A program made the translations under genes and the position numbers. The notes below the pieces were generated by a model. That model was not told the origin of the DNA and did no database searches. It saw only the letters and a list, made by a program, of their open reading frames with translations. This document shows, one piece after another, positions 41,834-50,691 of a stretch of DNA of 64,000 nucleotides. Within the stretch, counting starts at the first letter, position 1; each line of letters begins with the position of its first letter. The stretch is taken from positions 1,922,001 to 1,986,000 of the forward strand of contig NZ_OX352321.1 of the NCBI RefSeq assembly GCF_947090775.1, given 5' to 3'. Source of the stretch: Pseudarthrobacter sp. MM222 (lineage in GTDB: Bacteria > Actinomycetota > Actinomycetes > Actinomycetales > Micrococcaceae).

Positions 41834-43000
41834 GTGTCTATCCCCACTGACGTTTTGACCAGGCTCGAACAACAAAGCATCGAACTGCCCTCCTGGGCAT
41901 TCGGCAACTCCGGCACCCGCTTCAAAGTCTTCGCCACCCCCGGCACCCCCCGCAGCATCGAGGAAAAGATAGCCGACGCCGCCCAGGTCAACGCCCTCAC
42001 CGGGCTTGCGCCCTCCGTGGCCCTGCACATCCCCTGGGACAAGTCCGATGACTACGCGGCCCTGGCGCAGTACGCCACGGGTCTCGGAGTGACGCTGGGG
42101 ACGGTCAACAGCAACACGTTCCAGGACGATGACTACAAGTTCGGCAGCCTCACCCACAGTGATCCGGCGGTACGCTCGAAGGCCATCGACCACATGTACG
42201 AGTGCCTCGAAGTGATGAACCAGACCGGTTCTCGGGATCTGAAAATCTGGCTGGCGGACGGCACGAACTACCCCGGGCAGGGCAACCTGCGGGCCCGGCA
42301 GGACTGGCTGGCCGAATCGCTGCGCAAGGTCTACGACCGCCTCGGAGATGACCAGCGGATGGTGCTGGAGTACAAGTTCTTCGAGCCGGCTTTCTATCAC
42401 ACGGACGTTCCGGACTGGGGAACCTCCTACGTGCACTGCGCCGCCCTCGGCGAGAAGGCCCTCGTCTGCCTGGACACCGGCCACCACGCGCCCGGCACCA
42501 ACATCGAGTTCATCGTGGCGCAGCTGCTGCGGCTGGGAAAGCTCGGTTCCTTCGACTTTAACTCCCGTTTCTACGCCGATGATGACCTGATCGTCGGCGC
42601 CGCGGATCCTTTCCAGCTGTTCCGCATCATGCACGAGGTGGTCCGCGGAGGCGGACTGGATCCGGCGGCCGGCGTGGCGTTCATGCTGGACCAGTGCCAC
42701 AACGTCGAGGGCAAGATCCCCGGCCAGATCCGCTCCGTGCTCAACGTCCAGGAGATGACGGCCCGGGCACTGCTGGTCGACACCGCCGCCCTGGAAACAG
42801 CACAGAACGACGGCGATGTCCTGGCAGCGAACGCCGTGCTCATGGACGCCTTCTACACGGACGTCCGACCCGACCTTGCGCAATGGCGCGAATCCCGTGG
42901 ACTGCCCGCGGACCCGATGGCCGCCTTCGCTGCCAGCGGCTACCAGGAAAAAATCAATGCGGACCGCGTCGGCGGCCACCAGGCCGGATGGGGAGCCTAG
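41834..43000 (+). CDS. rhaI: L-rhamnose isomerase (RhaI type)
   Basis: 388-residue xylose-isomerase-like TIM barrel of the Pseudomonas stutzeri/Rhizobium RhaI type. It converts L-rhamnose to L-rhamnulose with divalent metal. Metal-site motifs are MVLEYKFFEPAFYHTDVPDW (Glu), LVCLDTGHHAPGTN (Asp, His) and LGSFDFNSRFYADDDLIVG (Asp residues). The start is GTG at 41834 after AAGGAG. It is followed by the aldolase gene after four bases. Confidence 0.96.
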   Translation: MSIPTDVLTRLEQQSIELPSWAFGNSGTRFKVFATPGTPRSIEEKIADAAQVNALTGLAPSVALHIPWDKSDDYAALAQYATGLGVTLGTVNSNTFQDDDYKFGSLTHSDPAVRSKAIDHMYECLEVMNQTGSRDLKIWLADGTNYPGQGNLRARQDWLAESLRKVYDRLGDDQRMVLEYKFFEPAFYHTDVPDWGTSYVHCAALGEKALVCLDTGHHAPGTNIEFIVAQLLRLGKLGSFDFNSRFYADDDLIVGAADPFQLFRIMHEVVRGGGLDPAAGVAFMLDQCHNVEGKIPGQIRSVLNVQEMTARALLVDTAALETAQNDGDVLAANAVLMDAFYTDVRPDLAQWRESRGLPADPMAAFAASGYQEKINADRVGGHQAGWGA

Positions 43001-43004
43001 GACC

Positions 43005-45041
43005 ATGACGAATCCAACAGTTGAACAACTGATCACCCGCTCAAACCGACTCGGCGCGGACAAGCGGAACACCAACTACGCCGGCGGGAACACCTCCGCC
43101 AAAGGCACCGAAAAAGACCCCGTGACCGGGGAGGATGTCGAGTTGCTGTGGGTTAAGGGCTCCGGCGGGGACCTCGGCACCCTGACCGAGCCCGGACTCG
43201 CGGTGCTTCGGCTGGACCGGCTGAACGCGCTGAAGAACGTCTACCCCGGCGTCGACCGTGAAGACGAGATGGTCGCGGCCTTCGATTACTGCCTGCACGG
43301 CAAGGGCGGGGCCGCGCCGTCGATCGACACCGCCATGCACGGACTCGTCGACGCCGCCCACGTGGACCACCTGCACCCGGACTCCGGCATCGCCATTGCC
43401 ACAGCCGCCGACGGCGAGGCCCTCACCGCGCGGATCTTCGGCGACAAAGTCGCCTGGGTGCCGTGGCGGCGGCCCGGCTTCCAGTTGGGCCTGGACATCG
43501 CCGCGATCAAGGACGCCAACCCGCAGGCGATCGGGACCATCCTCGGCGGGCACGGCACCACCGCCTGGGGCGCCACCAGCGAGGAAGCCGAGGCGAACTC
43601 GCTGTGGATCATCGAGCAAGCCGAAAAGTACATCGCCGAGCACGGCCGCCCCGCACCGTTCGGGCCCAAACTCCCGGGCTACGCCGCCCTGCCAGAACCG
43701 GCACGGCGCGCGAAGGCCGCCGCGCTTGCGCCCGTGGTCCGCGGGCTCGCCTCCACGGACAAACCGGTGGTGGGGCACTTCAGCGACGACGCCGCGGTCC
43801 TGGAGTTCCTGGAAGGGCAGGAGCACCCGCGACTCGGTGCCGTGGGCACCTCCTGCCCGGACCATTTCCTGCGCACCAAGGTCAAGCCCCTGGTCCTGGA
43901 CCTGCCCGCCGATGCCTCCGCCGAGGATTCCGTGGCCCGGCTGAAGGAACTGCACGCCGCCTACCGCGAGGATTACCAGGCCTACTACGACCGGCACGCG
44001 ACCCCTGACAGCCCGGCGCTGCGCGGCGCGGACCCCGCGATCGTGCTGGTCCCCGGCGTGGGGATGTTCTCCTACGGCAAGGACAAGCAGACCGCCCGGG
44101 TCGCGGGGGAGTACTACCTCAACGCGATCAACGTGATGCGCGGCGCTGAATCGATCTCCACGTACGCCCCGATCGAGGAAGCCGAGAAGTTCCGGATCGA
44201 ATACTGGGCCCTGGAAGAAGCCAAGCTCGCCCGGATGCCCAAGCCGAAGTCGCACGCGACCCGGATCGCGCTGGTGACCGGGGCGGCGTCGGGCATCGGC
44301 AAGGCCATCGCCACCCGCCTCGCCGCCGAGGGCGCCTGCATCGTGATCGCAGACCTGAACCTCGAGAACGCGCAGGCCGTCGCCGAAGAGCTCGGCGGCG
44401 CCGACGTCGCGGTCGGGATCCAGGCCGACGTCACGGACGAGGCCCAGGTGGTGGCCGCCGTGAACGCCGCGGTCCTGGCCTTCGGCGGACTGGACCTGGT
44501 GGTCAACAACGCCGGGCTCTCCATCTCCAAACCCCTGCTGGAGACCACGGAGAAGGACTGGGACCTGCAGCACAACGTGATGGCCAAGGGCTCCTTCCTG
44601 GTCTCCAAGGCAGCCGCGAAAATCCTGATCGACCAGGACATGGGCGGGGACATCATCTACATCTCCTCCAAGAACTCCGTCTTCGCCGGGCCCAACAACA
44701 TCGCCTACTCCGCCACCAAGGCCGACCAGGCCCACCAGGTCCGGCTCCTCGCGGCAGAATTGGGCGAGCACGGCATCCGGGTCAACGGCATCAACCCCGA
44801 CGGCGTGGTCCGCGGCTCCGGGATCTTCGCCGGCGGCTGGGGCGCCAAACGCGCCGCTGTCTATGGAGTCGATGAGGAAAAACTGGGTGAGTACTACGCC
44901 CAGCGCACCCTGCTCAAGCGCGAGGTCCTGCCCGAAAACGTCGCCAACGCCGCCGCCGTGCTCACCAGCGCCGAACTCTCCCACACCACCGGCCTGCACA
45001 TCCCCGTGGACGCCGGCGTCGCCAACGCGTTCCTGCGATGA
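43005..45041 (+). CDS. rhaD: Bifunctional rhamnulose-1-phosphate aldolase / L-lactaldehyde dehydrogenase
   Basis: 678-residue fusion. Residues 1 to about 400 form a class II aldolase domain: TNYAGGNTSAKG, LWVKGSGGDLGTL, DHLHPDSGIAIATA (His ligands) and ILGGHGTTAWG. Residues about 420-678 form a short-chain dehydrogenase: IALVTGAASGIGKAIATRL, VVNNAGLS and YSATKADQAHQV (Tyr/Lys pair). It is expected to split rhamnulose-1-phosphate into DHAP and L-lactaldehyde and to oxidise the latter to L-lactate. It overlaps the kinase gene by four bases. Confidence 0.95.
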   Translation: MTNPTVEQLITRSNRLGADKRNTNYAGGNTSAKGTEKDPVTGEDVELLWVKGSGGDLGTLTEPGLAVLRLDRLNALKNVYPGVDREDEMVAAFDYCLHGKGGAAPSIDTAMHGLVDAAHVDHLHPDSGIAIATAADGEALTARIFGDKVAWVPWRRPGFQLGLDIAAIKDANPQAIGTILGGHGTTAWGATSEEAEANSLWIIEQAEKYIAEHGRPAPFGPKLPGYAALPEPARRAKAAALAPVVRGLASTDKPVVGHFSDDAAVLEFLEGQEHPRLGAVGTSCPDHFLRTKVKPLVLDLPADASAEDSVARLKELHAAYREDYQAYYDRHATPDSPALRGADPAIVLVPGVGMFSYGKDKQTARVAGEYYLNAINVMRGAESISTYAPIEEAEKFRIEYWALEEAKLARMPKPKSHATRIALVTGAASGIGKAIATRLAAEGACIVIADLNLENAQAVAEELGGADVAVGIQADVTDEAQVVAAVNAAVLAFGGLDLVVNNAGLSISKPLLETTEKDWDLQHNVMAKGSFLVSKAAAKILIDQDMGGDIIYISSKNSVFAGPNNIAYSATKADQAHQVRLLAAELGEHGIRVNGINPDGVVRGSGIFAGGWGAKRAAVYGVDEEKLGEYYAQRTLLKREVLPENVANAAAVLTSAELSHTTGLHIPVDAGVANAFLR

Positions 45042-46573
45042 CCACCGCACCAACTGCGGGGTCCGCCCCGGCAACCACCGGGGCGGACCCCGCCAGCGGG
45101 CTGTTCGCCGCCGTCGATATCGGAGCCTCCTCCGGCCGCGTGATCCTGGGCAGGATTACGGACAATACCGGCGGGCGTCCCGGTGTCTCACTGGAGACGG
45201 TGCACCGGTTTCCGAACGGTGTGGTGGAGTCCGACGGCGGCCTCCGCTGGGACTTCGACGCCCTCTTCGCGGAGGTACTCAACGGACTGGGCGCGGCTGC
45301 AGCGAAAGCGGCGGCGCGCAGCGAGCGGATCATGAGCATCGGCATCGACACCTGGGCGGTGGACTACGGGCGGGTGGATGCCGCCGGCGTGCTGGTGGAG
45401 CAGCCCTACAGTTACCGGGATGAGCGAAGCCGCGCCGCCGTGGCCCGGGTCCACCGGCGTCTCGACCCGCAACGCCTTTACGCCACGACGGGGCTTCAGT
45501 TCCTGGACTTCAATACCATCTATCAGCTGGCGGCCGAGCCTGACCTTGAGGGCGTCCAGCCCCTGCTGATCCCGGACCTTATCGCCTTCCTGCTCACGGG
45601 CGAGCGCCGGACGGAGGCAACGAACGCCTCCACCACGGGCCTGGTCGACGCCGTGGCGGGGGAGTGGGCCACGGAGTTCCTGACCGCCCTGGACCTGCCG
45701 CAGGACCTGTTCCCGCCGCTGGTCCAGCCGGGCGAAAACGTCGGCACGCTGCTGCCGGCCATCGCCGCGCGGACCGGGCTGCCCGCCGGGACCCCGGTGG
45801 TCGCGGTCGGCTCGCACGACACCGCCTCGGCCGTCGCGGCCGTGCCTGCGGAATCGGAGAATTTCGCGTACATCTCGTCCGGGACGTGGTCGCTGGTGGG
45901 GGTCGAACTCCAGCACCCCGTCCTCACTGAAGCCAGCCGCACCGCGAACTTCACCAATGAACGCGGCGTCGACGGCACCATCCGCTACCTTCGTAACGTC
46001 GGCGGCCTCTGGCTTCTCAGCGAATGCCAGCGGTCGTGGGCCGCCCAGGGCCTGGTCATATCCTTGGCCCAGCTGCTGGACGGTGCGGCGGGGCTGCCAA
46101 CCGGCGGACCCCGGATCAACGCCGATGACCCGGCTTTCACAGCGCCGGACAACATGCCCGAGCGGATCCGCGCCGCCGTCCGGCATGCCGGCGCCACCCT
46201 GACAGAGCAGCCCACGGCGATCGTCCGCTGCATTCTGGACAGTCTGGCTGCGGGCTACGCCCGGACTATCCGCGACGCCGAAGGGCTTGCGGGGCGCAGT
46301 ATCGACGTCGTGCACATCGTGGGTGGCGGTTCGCAGAACCGGCTCCTCTGCCAACTCACCGCTGACGCCACCGGGAAACCAGTCATCGCTGGGCCGGTGG
46401 AAGCCACAGCCCTCGGCAACGTGCTGGTGCAGGCGCGGGCCGCCGGTCAGCTGGCCGGAGGGCTTCCGGAACTGCGGAAGATCGTCGCCGGCGGCACGGC
46501 CCTCGAGCGGTACGAACCGCTGGCGGCGTCGTCTGCGCGATCGACACCATCAGGCACTGGCCGCCCGGCGTGA
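45038..46573 (+). CDS. rhaB: Rhamnulokinase
   Basis: 511-residue FGGY-family kinase that phosphorylates L-rhamnulose. The N-terminal phosphate loop is AVDIGASSGRVILGRI. SIGIDTWAVDYGRVD and AVGSHDTASAVAAVP supply the catalytic Asp. FAYISSGTWSLVGVEL and VHIVGGGSQNRLLCQLTADA belong to the ATP-binding lobe. It ends the rhamnose operon. No strong terminator hairpin is visible in the 44 bases before the convergent small gene. Confidence 0.95.
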   Translation: MTTAPTAGSAPATTGADPASGLFAAVDIGASSGRVILGRITDNTGGRPGVSLETVHRFPNGVVESDGGLRWDFDALFAEVLNGLGAAAAKAAARSERIMSIGIDTWAVDYGRVDAAGVLVEQPYSYRDERSRAAVARVHRRLDPQRLYATTGLQFLDFNTIYQLAAEPDLEGVQPLLIPDLIAFLLTGERRTEATNASTTGLVDAVAGEWATEFLTALDLPQDLFPPLVQPGENVGTLLPAIAARTGLPAGTPVVAVGSHDTASAVAAVPAESENFAYISSGTWSLVGVELQHPVLTEASRTANFTNERGVDGTIRYLRNVGGLWLLSECQRSWAAQGLVISLAQLLDGAAGLPTGGPRINADDPAFTAPDNMPERIRAAVRHAGATLTEQPTAIVRCILDSLAAGYARTIRDAEGLAGRSIDVVHIVGGGSQNRLLCQLTADATGKPVIAGPVEATALGNVLVQARAAGQLAGGLPELRKIVAGGTALERYEPLAASSARSTPSGTGRPA

Positions 46574-46617
46574 ACCAGGGGCGGATGAACCAGGGGCGCT
46601 GAGCCTGCGGAGTCTGC

Positions 46618-46857
46618 CTAGGGTTCCTGCGCAGCCTGGCTCGGCTCTTGGTCCGTCCATGTGACCTGGACCCAGCGCTGGCCCTCGTCGTCCCAGGACT
46701 CGGTGTGCCCTAGCCGGGCGATGTCTTCAAATGCGACTTCCATGCCCTCGCGCCTCAGCGTCTCGCTGAGTTCGCTGGTGGCGTCCCGGACGGCGGCATT
46801 TACTGCTTCGGGTGTATCGGACTCGACGGGGCGGGAGGCATCGTATGTTGCAGTCAT
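46618..46857 (-). CDS. Small hypothetical protein
   Basis: 79-residue acidic protein: VESDTPEAVNAAVRDATSEL, SETLRREGMEVAFEDIARLG, and a C-terminal WDDEGQRWVQVTWTDQEP. It is soluble with no known motif. The start at 46857 is the first ATG with protein-like composition; the frame stays open upstream to 47010. It is convergent to rhaB. Confidence 0.55.
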   Translation of the reverse strand: MTATYDASRPVESDTPEAVNAAVRDATSELSETLRREGMEVAFEDIARLGHTESWDDEGQRWVQVTWTDQEPSQAAQEP

Positions 46858-46934
46858 GGCTCCATACTTCACGTTCTGCCCGCCGTTGGGAACCTTCGGC
46901 GCCGGTCGAATTGCCGCACCTTCCTGCTTCGCCG

Positions 46935-47633
46935 TCACTGTCCGATCAGGTGGCCACCGGGCAGCGCGTCCGCAATGCACCCGGGCGCCTGCGCCCCGAT
47001 GAGCGGCCACACCACGTTTCCCTCCGCCGCCTCGATGGCAAGGCCTTGCGGTCCCGCCGGCAGGTATAGCGCCTGACCTGCCGGCCTCCCGGCCGCCGGG
47101 TTTGCTATAGAAACGTCAGTTCGCGCGTCCGGCTCGCCGTCGGACGCGGGGACCAGGTAGGCGACGACGCCGGCTCCGGCCGGAAGCGCCCGGCTGTAGC
47201 TGGCCGGGTCGGGATGCTGGGTGCCCCGCAACTCGAGATAGACGTTGCCATCGTTGCGCTCCTGCAGTTGCCCGCGGACAGCCGTGACGTCGGTAATGAC
47301 CAGAACGATGGACGTCGGACCGCTATTCTCGGCGGAGCTTGCCGGGTAAACCGTCGTCCGGCCCGCTCGGACCGCGGAAATCGTCCCGGACACAATCAGC
47401 CTGCTGTGCTGTGCGAGCTCGTCCGGTGAACGGCTGGGATTGTAGTCGTAGACCGGGCCTCGGAACGGTTCCAACGTCGCGGCGGTTGTCGAGAACGCGC
47501 ACGGCTCCCGGTCCTGGGCGGACAAAGCCAGTCCGGCGGACGGCGCCGGTCCGGCCCCGCAGGCCACGAGCAACAGCGCGGCGGCAGCGGCCCCGGCAGC
47601 CCCGGTTACGCACTGACTGGTTCTTGTGGCCAT
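46935..47633 (-). CDS. Hypothetical lipoprotein
   Basis: 232-residue exported protein. The signal peptide ends in the lipobox LLLVAC (Cys about residue 25). The mature part reads SRLIVSGTISAVRAGRTTVY and IVLVITDVTAVRGQL, followed by a probable beta-rich domain and a C-terminal GNVVWPLIGAQAPGCIADAL. The domain resembles secreted actinobacterial proteins of unknown role. The start at 47633 follows AGGGGG; an in-frame ATG at 47663 is possible. Confidence 0.72.
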   Translation of the reverse strand: MATRTSQCVTGAAGAAAAALLLVACGAGPAPSAGLALSAQDREPCAFSTTAATLEPFRGPVYDYNPSRSPDELAQHSRLIVSGTISAVRAGRTTVYPASSAENSGPTSIVLVITDVTAVRGQLQERNDGNVYLELRGTQHPDPASYSRALPAGAGVVAYLVPASDGEPDARTDVSIANPAAGRPAGQALYLPAGPQGLAIEAAEGNVVWPLIGAQAPGCIADALPGGHLIGQ

Positions 47634-47728
47634 GGAGCCCCCTCTTACGGTAGGGCGACTCAATCACGCCCGCCGCAATTTGGGAAGTACCTGCGCATCC
47701 GCTCTGTTCACCGCCCGGCCTCCCGGGT

Positions 47729-48751
47729 TCAGGAGTGGGTGGGTTCCTCCACCAGGGCGGTGGCGATGCTGTCCGCGTCATCTAACGCGGCGAGGTAGCG
47801 TTCGGCGTCGAGCGCTGCGGCGCAGCCGGTACCGGCTGCGGTAATGGCCTGGCGGTAGCGGTGGTCCACGGCGTCGCCGCAGGCGAAGACCCCGGCCAGA
47901 TTGGTGACCGTGGTGGGGGAGGCGACCTTGATGTAGCCCTCGGCGTCGAGGTCCACCTGGCCGGTCAGCAGCTCGGTGCGAGGGACGTGGCCGATCGCTA
48001 CGAAGATACCGGTGGCGGGCTGCTCGCGGGTTTCGCCGGTCATGGTGTCCTTGAGGGTGACGCCGGTGACCTTGCCGTTGCCGTGGATGGCGGTGATGGC
48101 CGAGTTCCAGGCGAAGCGGATCTTCGGGTTGTCCTTGGCGCGTTGGGCCATAATCCGGGAGGCGCGGAGCTGGCTCTTGCGGACGACGACGGTGACGGAC
48201 TTCCCGAAACGCGTCAGGAAGGTCGCTTCCTCCATCGCGGAGTCCCCGCCGCCCACGACGATGATGTCCTGGTCGCGGAAGAAGAAGCCGTCGCAGGTGG
48301 CGCACCACGAGACGCCGTGGCCGCTGAACTGTTTCTCTTCCGGTAGCCCCAGTTCCTTGTACGCGGACCCCGTGGCCAGGATGACGGCCCCGGCCTCGTG
48401 CGTCCCGCCGGCGCCGGTGACGACGCGCTTGAGGTGGCCGGTGAGCTGGACTGCGGTGACGTCGTCGAACACCACTTGGGCGCCGAACCTTTCGGCCTGT
48501 TGCTGCAGCCCATCCATGAGTTCCGGTCCCTGGATGCCTTCCGGGAAGCCGGGGAAGTTTTCGACGTCGGTGGTGTTCATCAGGGCGCCGCCGGCGGTGA
48601 CCGCCCCGGCCAGGACCAGGGGCTTCAGGCCGGCGCGGGCGGCGTAGATCGCCGCGGTGTAGCCGGCCGGGCCGGATCCGATGATGATCAGCTGTTCGGT
48701 GCTGATGGCGGCAGGCGTTGGCGTTTCCGTTCTGGAGGATGCGGCGCTCAC
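47729..48751 (-). CDS. trxB: Thioredoxin reductase (TrxB-type)
   Basis: 340-residue flavoprotein disulfide reductase of the low-molecular-weight type. FAD motif: [21 protein letters not shown]. Redox-active [19 protein letters not shown] motif: [21 protein letters not shown]-terminal motif: [20 protein letters not shown]. The GTG at 48751 is taken as start because AGGAG lies seven bases upstream and the region before it is not family-like. A short variable N-terminus of about 18 residues precedes the FAD fold. There is no thioredoxin gene beside it, so this may not be the main TrxB. Confidence 0.93.
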   Translation of the reverse strand: MSAASSRTETPTPAAISTEQLIIIGSGPAGYTAAIYAARAGLKPLVLAGAVTAGGALMNTTDVENFPGFPEGIQGPELMDGLQQQAERFGAQVVFDDVTAVQLTGHLKRVVTGAGGTHEAGAVILATGSAYKELGLPEEKQFSGHGVSWCATCDGFFFRDQDIIVVGGGDSAMEEATFLTRFGKSVTVVVRKSQLRASRIMAQRAKDNPKIRFAWNSAITAIHGNGKVTGVTLKDTMTGETREQPATGIFVAIGHVPRTELLTGQVDLDAEGYIKVASPTTVTNLAGVFACGDAVDHRYRQAITAAGTGCAAALDAERYLAALDDADSIATALVEEPTHS

Positions 48752-48850
48752 GGTGAGGCTCCTGTTCCGGTTACTTGGCGGCGGGGCTGTATGTAGCATT
48801 GCGGGCCCGCAGGGGCCACAAGACCAGTGCAACAAGAATGGGTACTTCGA

Positions 48851-48906
48851 TCAAGGGTCCACGGCGCGGTGCGGCCGGACGGCGCTCGTCTCCCGCGGAC
48901 CCTTGA
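48851..48906. repeat. Inverted-repeat element, copy 1 (short)
   Basis: 56-base element bounded by perfect 10-bp inverted repeats TCAAGGGTCC (48851-48860) and GGACCCTTGA (48897-48906). Its right part, GACGGCGCTCGTCTCCCGC, closely matches the right part of the element at 55311-55443. It lies in the 219-base divergent gap between trxB and a secreted-protein gene. Confidence 0.55.
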
Positions 48907-48970
48907 CCACCTCAGCCGGTGGCGACCATGCTTGGTTCGGAATTGCTCCGTCTCAACTGGAAGGCCGCCG

Positions 48971-49780
48971 ATGCCCGCCACCAACCCAGGATCCCCTGCT
49001 GTACGTTTTCGGATGCTCTTCGCTGCCGCGGCGGCGGCCGTGCTGATGCTTGCTGGCGTGCCAGCCCAGGCGGCCACGACAGCCGGCCCCGGCAACGACG
49101 TCTCGTGGCCGCAATGCGGGAAGGCGTTGCCGAAAGGCCAGACGTTCGGCATTGTCGGGGTCAACAACGGCCTGGCAAACAACACCAACCCATGCCTGAA
49201 AACCCAGCTCACGTGGGCCGGCACGTCCAGGGGCGGCACTGGCCAGCCGCTGGTTGCCCTCTACGTGAACACGGGCAACCCGGGCAAGGCCGGCTCGTGG
49301 TGGCCCACCAGCAATACTTATGGCGGCACGCTCGTGGCCAATCCGTACGGCGAGTGCACGGACGGATCCTACGACGAGGCCTGCTCCTACATGTATGGCT
49401 ACGCCAAGGCCTACGACGACGCGACCATCCGCGGGATCAGCAACCCGGCCGCCTACATGTGGTGGCTTGATGTGGAGACCGGCAACAGTTGGTCAACGGA
49501 CACGGGCGCGAACAGGGCCGATCTGGAGGGCATGGCAGCCTTCTTCGCGAGTATTGGGGCCAGAACAGGCCTCTATTCGACCCGAACGCAGTGGGCCCAG
49601 ATCGTCGGGGCTGTCCCTTCTGCGAGCAACCTGTACACGCTGCCCAGCTGGCTGGCCGGTGCAAGCTCCTTGGCATTGGCGAAACGCAAATGCTCGGACG
49701 CCCCGCTGACCGGGGGCGGCAAGGTCACACTGACGCAGTACGTTTCGGGCGGCTTCGACTACAACCACTCCTGCATCTGA
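48971..49780 (+). CDS. Secreted protein of unknown function (glycosidase-like fold)
   Basis: 269-residue exported protein. The signal peptide reads RFRMLFAAAAAAVLMLAGVP with cleavage after AQAA. The mature start DVSWPQCGKALPKGQTFGIV resembles actinobacterial secreted proteins with a GH25/DUF1906-like barrel. MWWLDVETGNSW holds an acidic pair where GH25 enzymes have catalytic Asp/Glu. Four or more Cys could form disulfides. The start at 48971 has GGAAGG upstream. It may act on the cell wall, but that is unproven. Confidence 0.75.
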   Translation: MPATNPGSPAVRFRMLFAAAAAAVLMLAGVPAQAATTAGPGNDVSWPQCGKALPKGQTFGIVGVNNGLANNTNPCLKTQLTWAGTSRGGTGQPLVALYVNTGNPGKAGSWWPTSNTYGGTLVANPYGECTDGSYDEACSYMYGYAKAYDDATIRGISNPAAYMWWLDVETGNSWSTDTGANRADLEGMAAFFASIGARTGLYSTRTQWAQIVGAVPSASNLYTLPSWLAGASSLALAKRKCSDAPLTGGGKVTLTQYVSGGFDYNHSCI

Positions 49781-49840
49781 GCGGGTTTCAGCCAAAGCCT
49801 CGGGTGTAGGGTTTGCACCAACTGACGAAGGGGTCACCAC

Positions 49841-50044
49841 ATGAGCTACAAGTATCGGACCGTCCGGGTCCGCGGCACTGATCAGGTCGGAACCATTGCG
49901 CGCAAACACGGGGGCGCCCCGGAGATCTACGAAACCTCGAAAAACCCCAGCACTTCAGTAGTTCCGGTGTTTTTCGAGGCGACGGGCGAAGTCCGATTCT
50001 TCGACAGGACGATGCTGGAAGATGTTGTGGCGCCGGCAAGCTGA
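49841..50044 (+). CDS. Small hypothetical protein
   Basis: 67-residue basic protein: MSYKYRTVRVRGTDQVGTIA, then RKHGGAPEIYETSKNPS and FFEATGEVRFFDRTMLEDV. It is beta-rich by eye, with no signal or Cys. GAAGGGG lies upstream of the ATG. No family is recognised. It converges on the DUF1508 gene, with 31 bases between their stops. Confidence 0.55.
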   Translation: MSYKYRTVRVRGTDQVGTIARKHGGAPEIYETSKNPSTSVVPVFFEATGEVRFFDRTMLEDVVAPAS

Positions 50045-50075
50045 CCGGACAGGATGTCTCGGAGCCGGTGCCCAG

Positions 50076-50408
50076 TTACGCTGCCCCGGTCCACCTGGGC
50101 GCCATTGCGGCACGCCGGAGGGTCCGGGCGCGCGCGTGGAAGACGTCGGCGGGTTTGCGGCGGTTCTGGTGGGCTTCGGAAACGAAACGAGGGGCCGCCG
50201 CAGCGGCCGGGGTTTGCACCATGCCGGCCGGGCAGAGGTCTGCGATGTGCCCCATTCCGGCGCACTCACGGACGGCGGCGATCCCAGCCACCGCGGCGGA
50301 CTTGTTGTTGAACGCGGCAGAGACCGCAAGGGTGCTCCCGTCCGGCGCTTTGAGCCGGAACCTGAAATAGGATTCCTCGTCGACAAAAACTTCAAACATG
50401 CCGGCCAT
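50076..50408 (-). CDS. DUF1508/YegP-like protein
   Basis: 110-residue protein. MFEVFVDEESYFRFRLKAPD, then GSTLAVSAAFNNKSAAVAGI, is the YegP-like repeat unit (FEVY..G.FRFRLKA.NG...S..Y..K). There is one repeat, where E. coli YegP has two. The C-terminal tail is Ala/Arg-rich. The start at 50408 has GGGAGG six bases upstream. Function is unknown; small beta-sheet dimers are known for the family. Confidence 0.75.
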   Translation of the reverse strand: MAGMFEVFVDEESYFRFRLKAPDGSTLAVSAAFNNKSAAVAGIAAVRECAGMGHIADLCPAGMVQTPAAAAAPRFVSEAHQNRRKPADVFHARARTLRRAAMAPRWTGAA

Positions 50409-50643
50409 TACTTTCCTCCCGGTCGGCGGAACGTTCCCCGCAGCGTCGTCGCCGCGGATCGGAACGCACCGCTGCGTCCGTATCCCGCTGGTCTGGTTGA
50501 CGATCACAGGTGATCGCTTTTTCAAGTAGTAACCAGTCTGGTCGGGACCCGGCACACGTTCCAAGACCGGGCAGGTAAACCCTGGGTTAACTTCTCCGGG
50601 CGGCGGCCTGGCGCACTAGAACCTCCCCGGCGGGCTGCAGGAG

Positions 50644-50666
50644 GCCCTGCCGGCCCCGCAGGCAGG
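50644..50666 (-). terminator. Hairpin downstream of the dienelactone hydrolase gene
   Basis: Arms CCCTGCC (50644-50650) and GGCAGGG (50660-50666), 26 bases beyond the leftward gene's stop. It is short and lacks a U tract. The rest of the 283-base gap 50409-50691 shows no gene. Confidence 0.4.
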
Positions 50667-50691
50667 GGCTCCCTCAACCAAGCCTGACGGC

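Noticed and set aside
43041..45074. A 677-codon open frame opposite rhaD
   Set aside because: Shadow of the bifunctional aldolase-dehydrogenase; translation is Gly/Val/Asp-rich with no domain.
48752..48835. Longer N-terminus for thioredoxin reductase starting at 48835
   Set aside because: It reads through the divergent promoter region with no family similarity; the GTG at 48751 has an AGGAG at the right distance.
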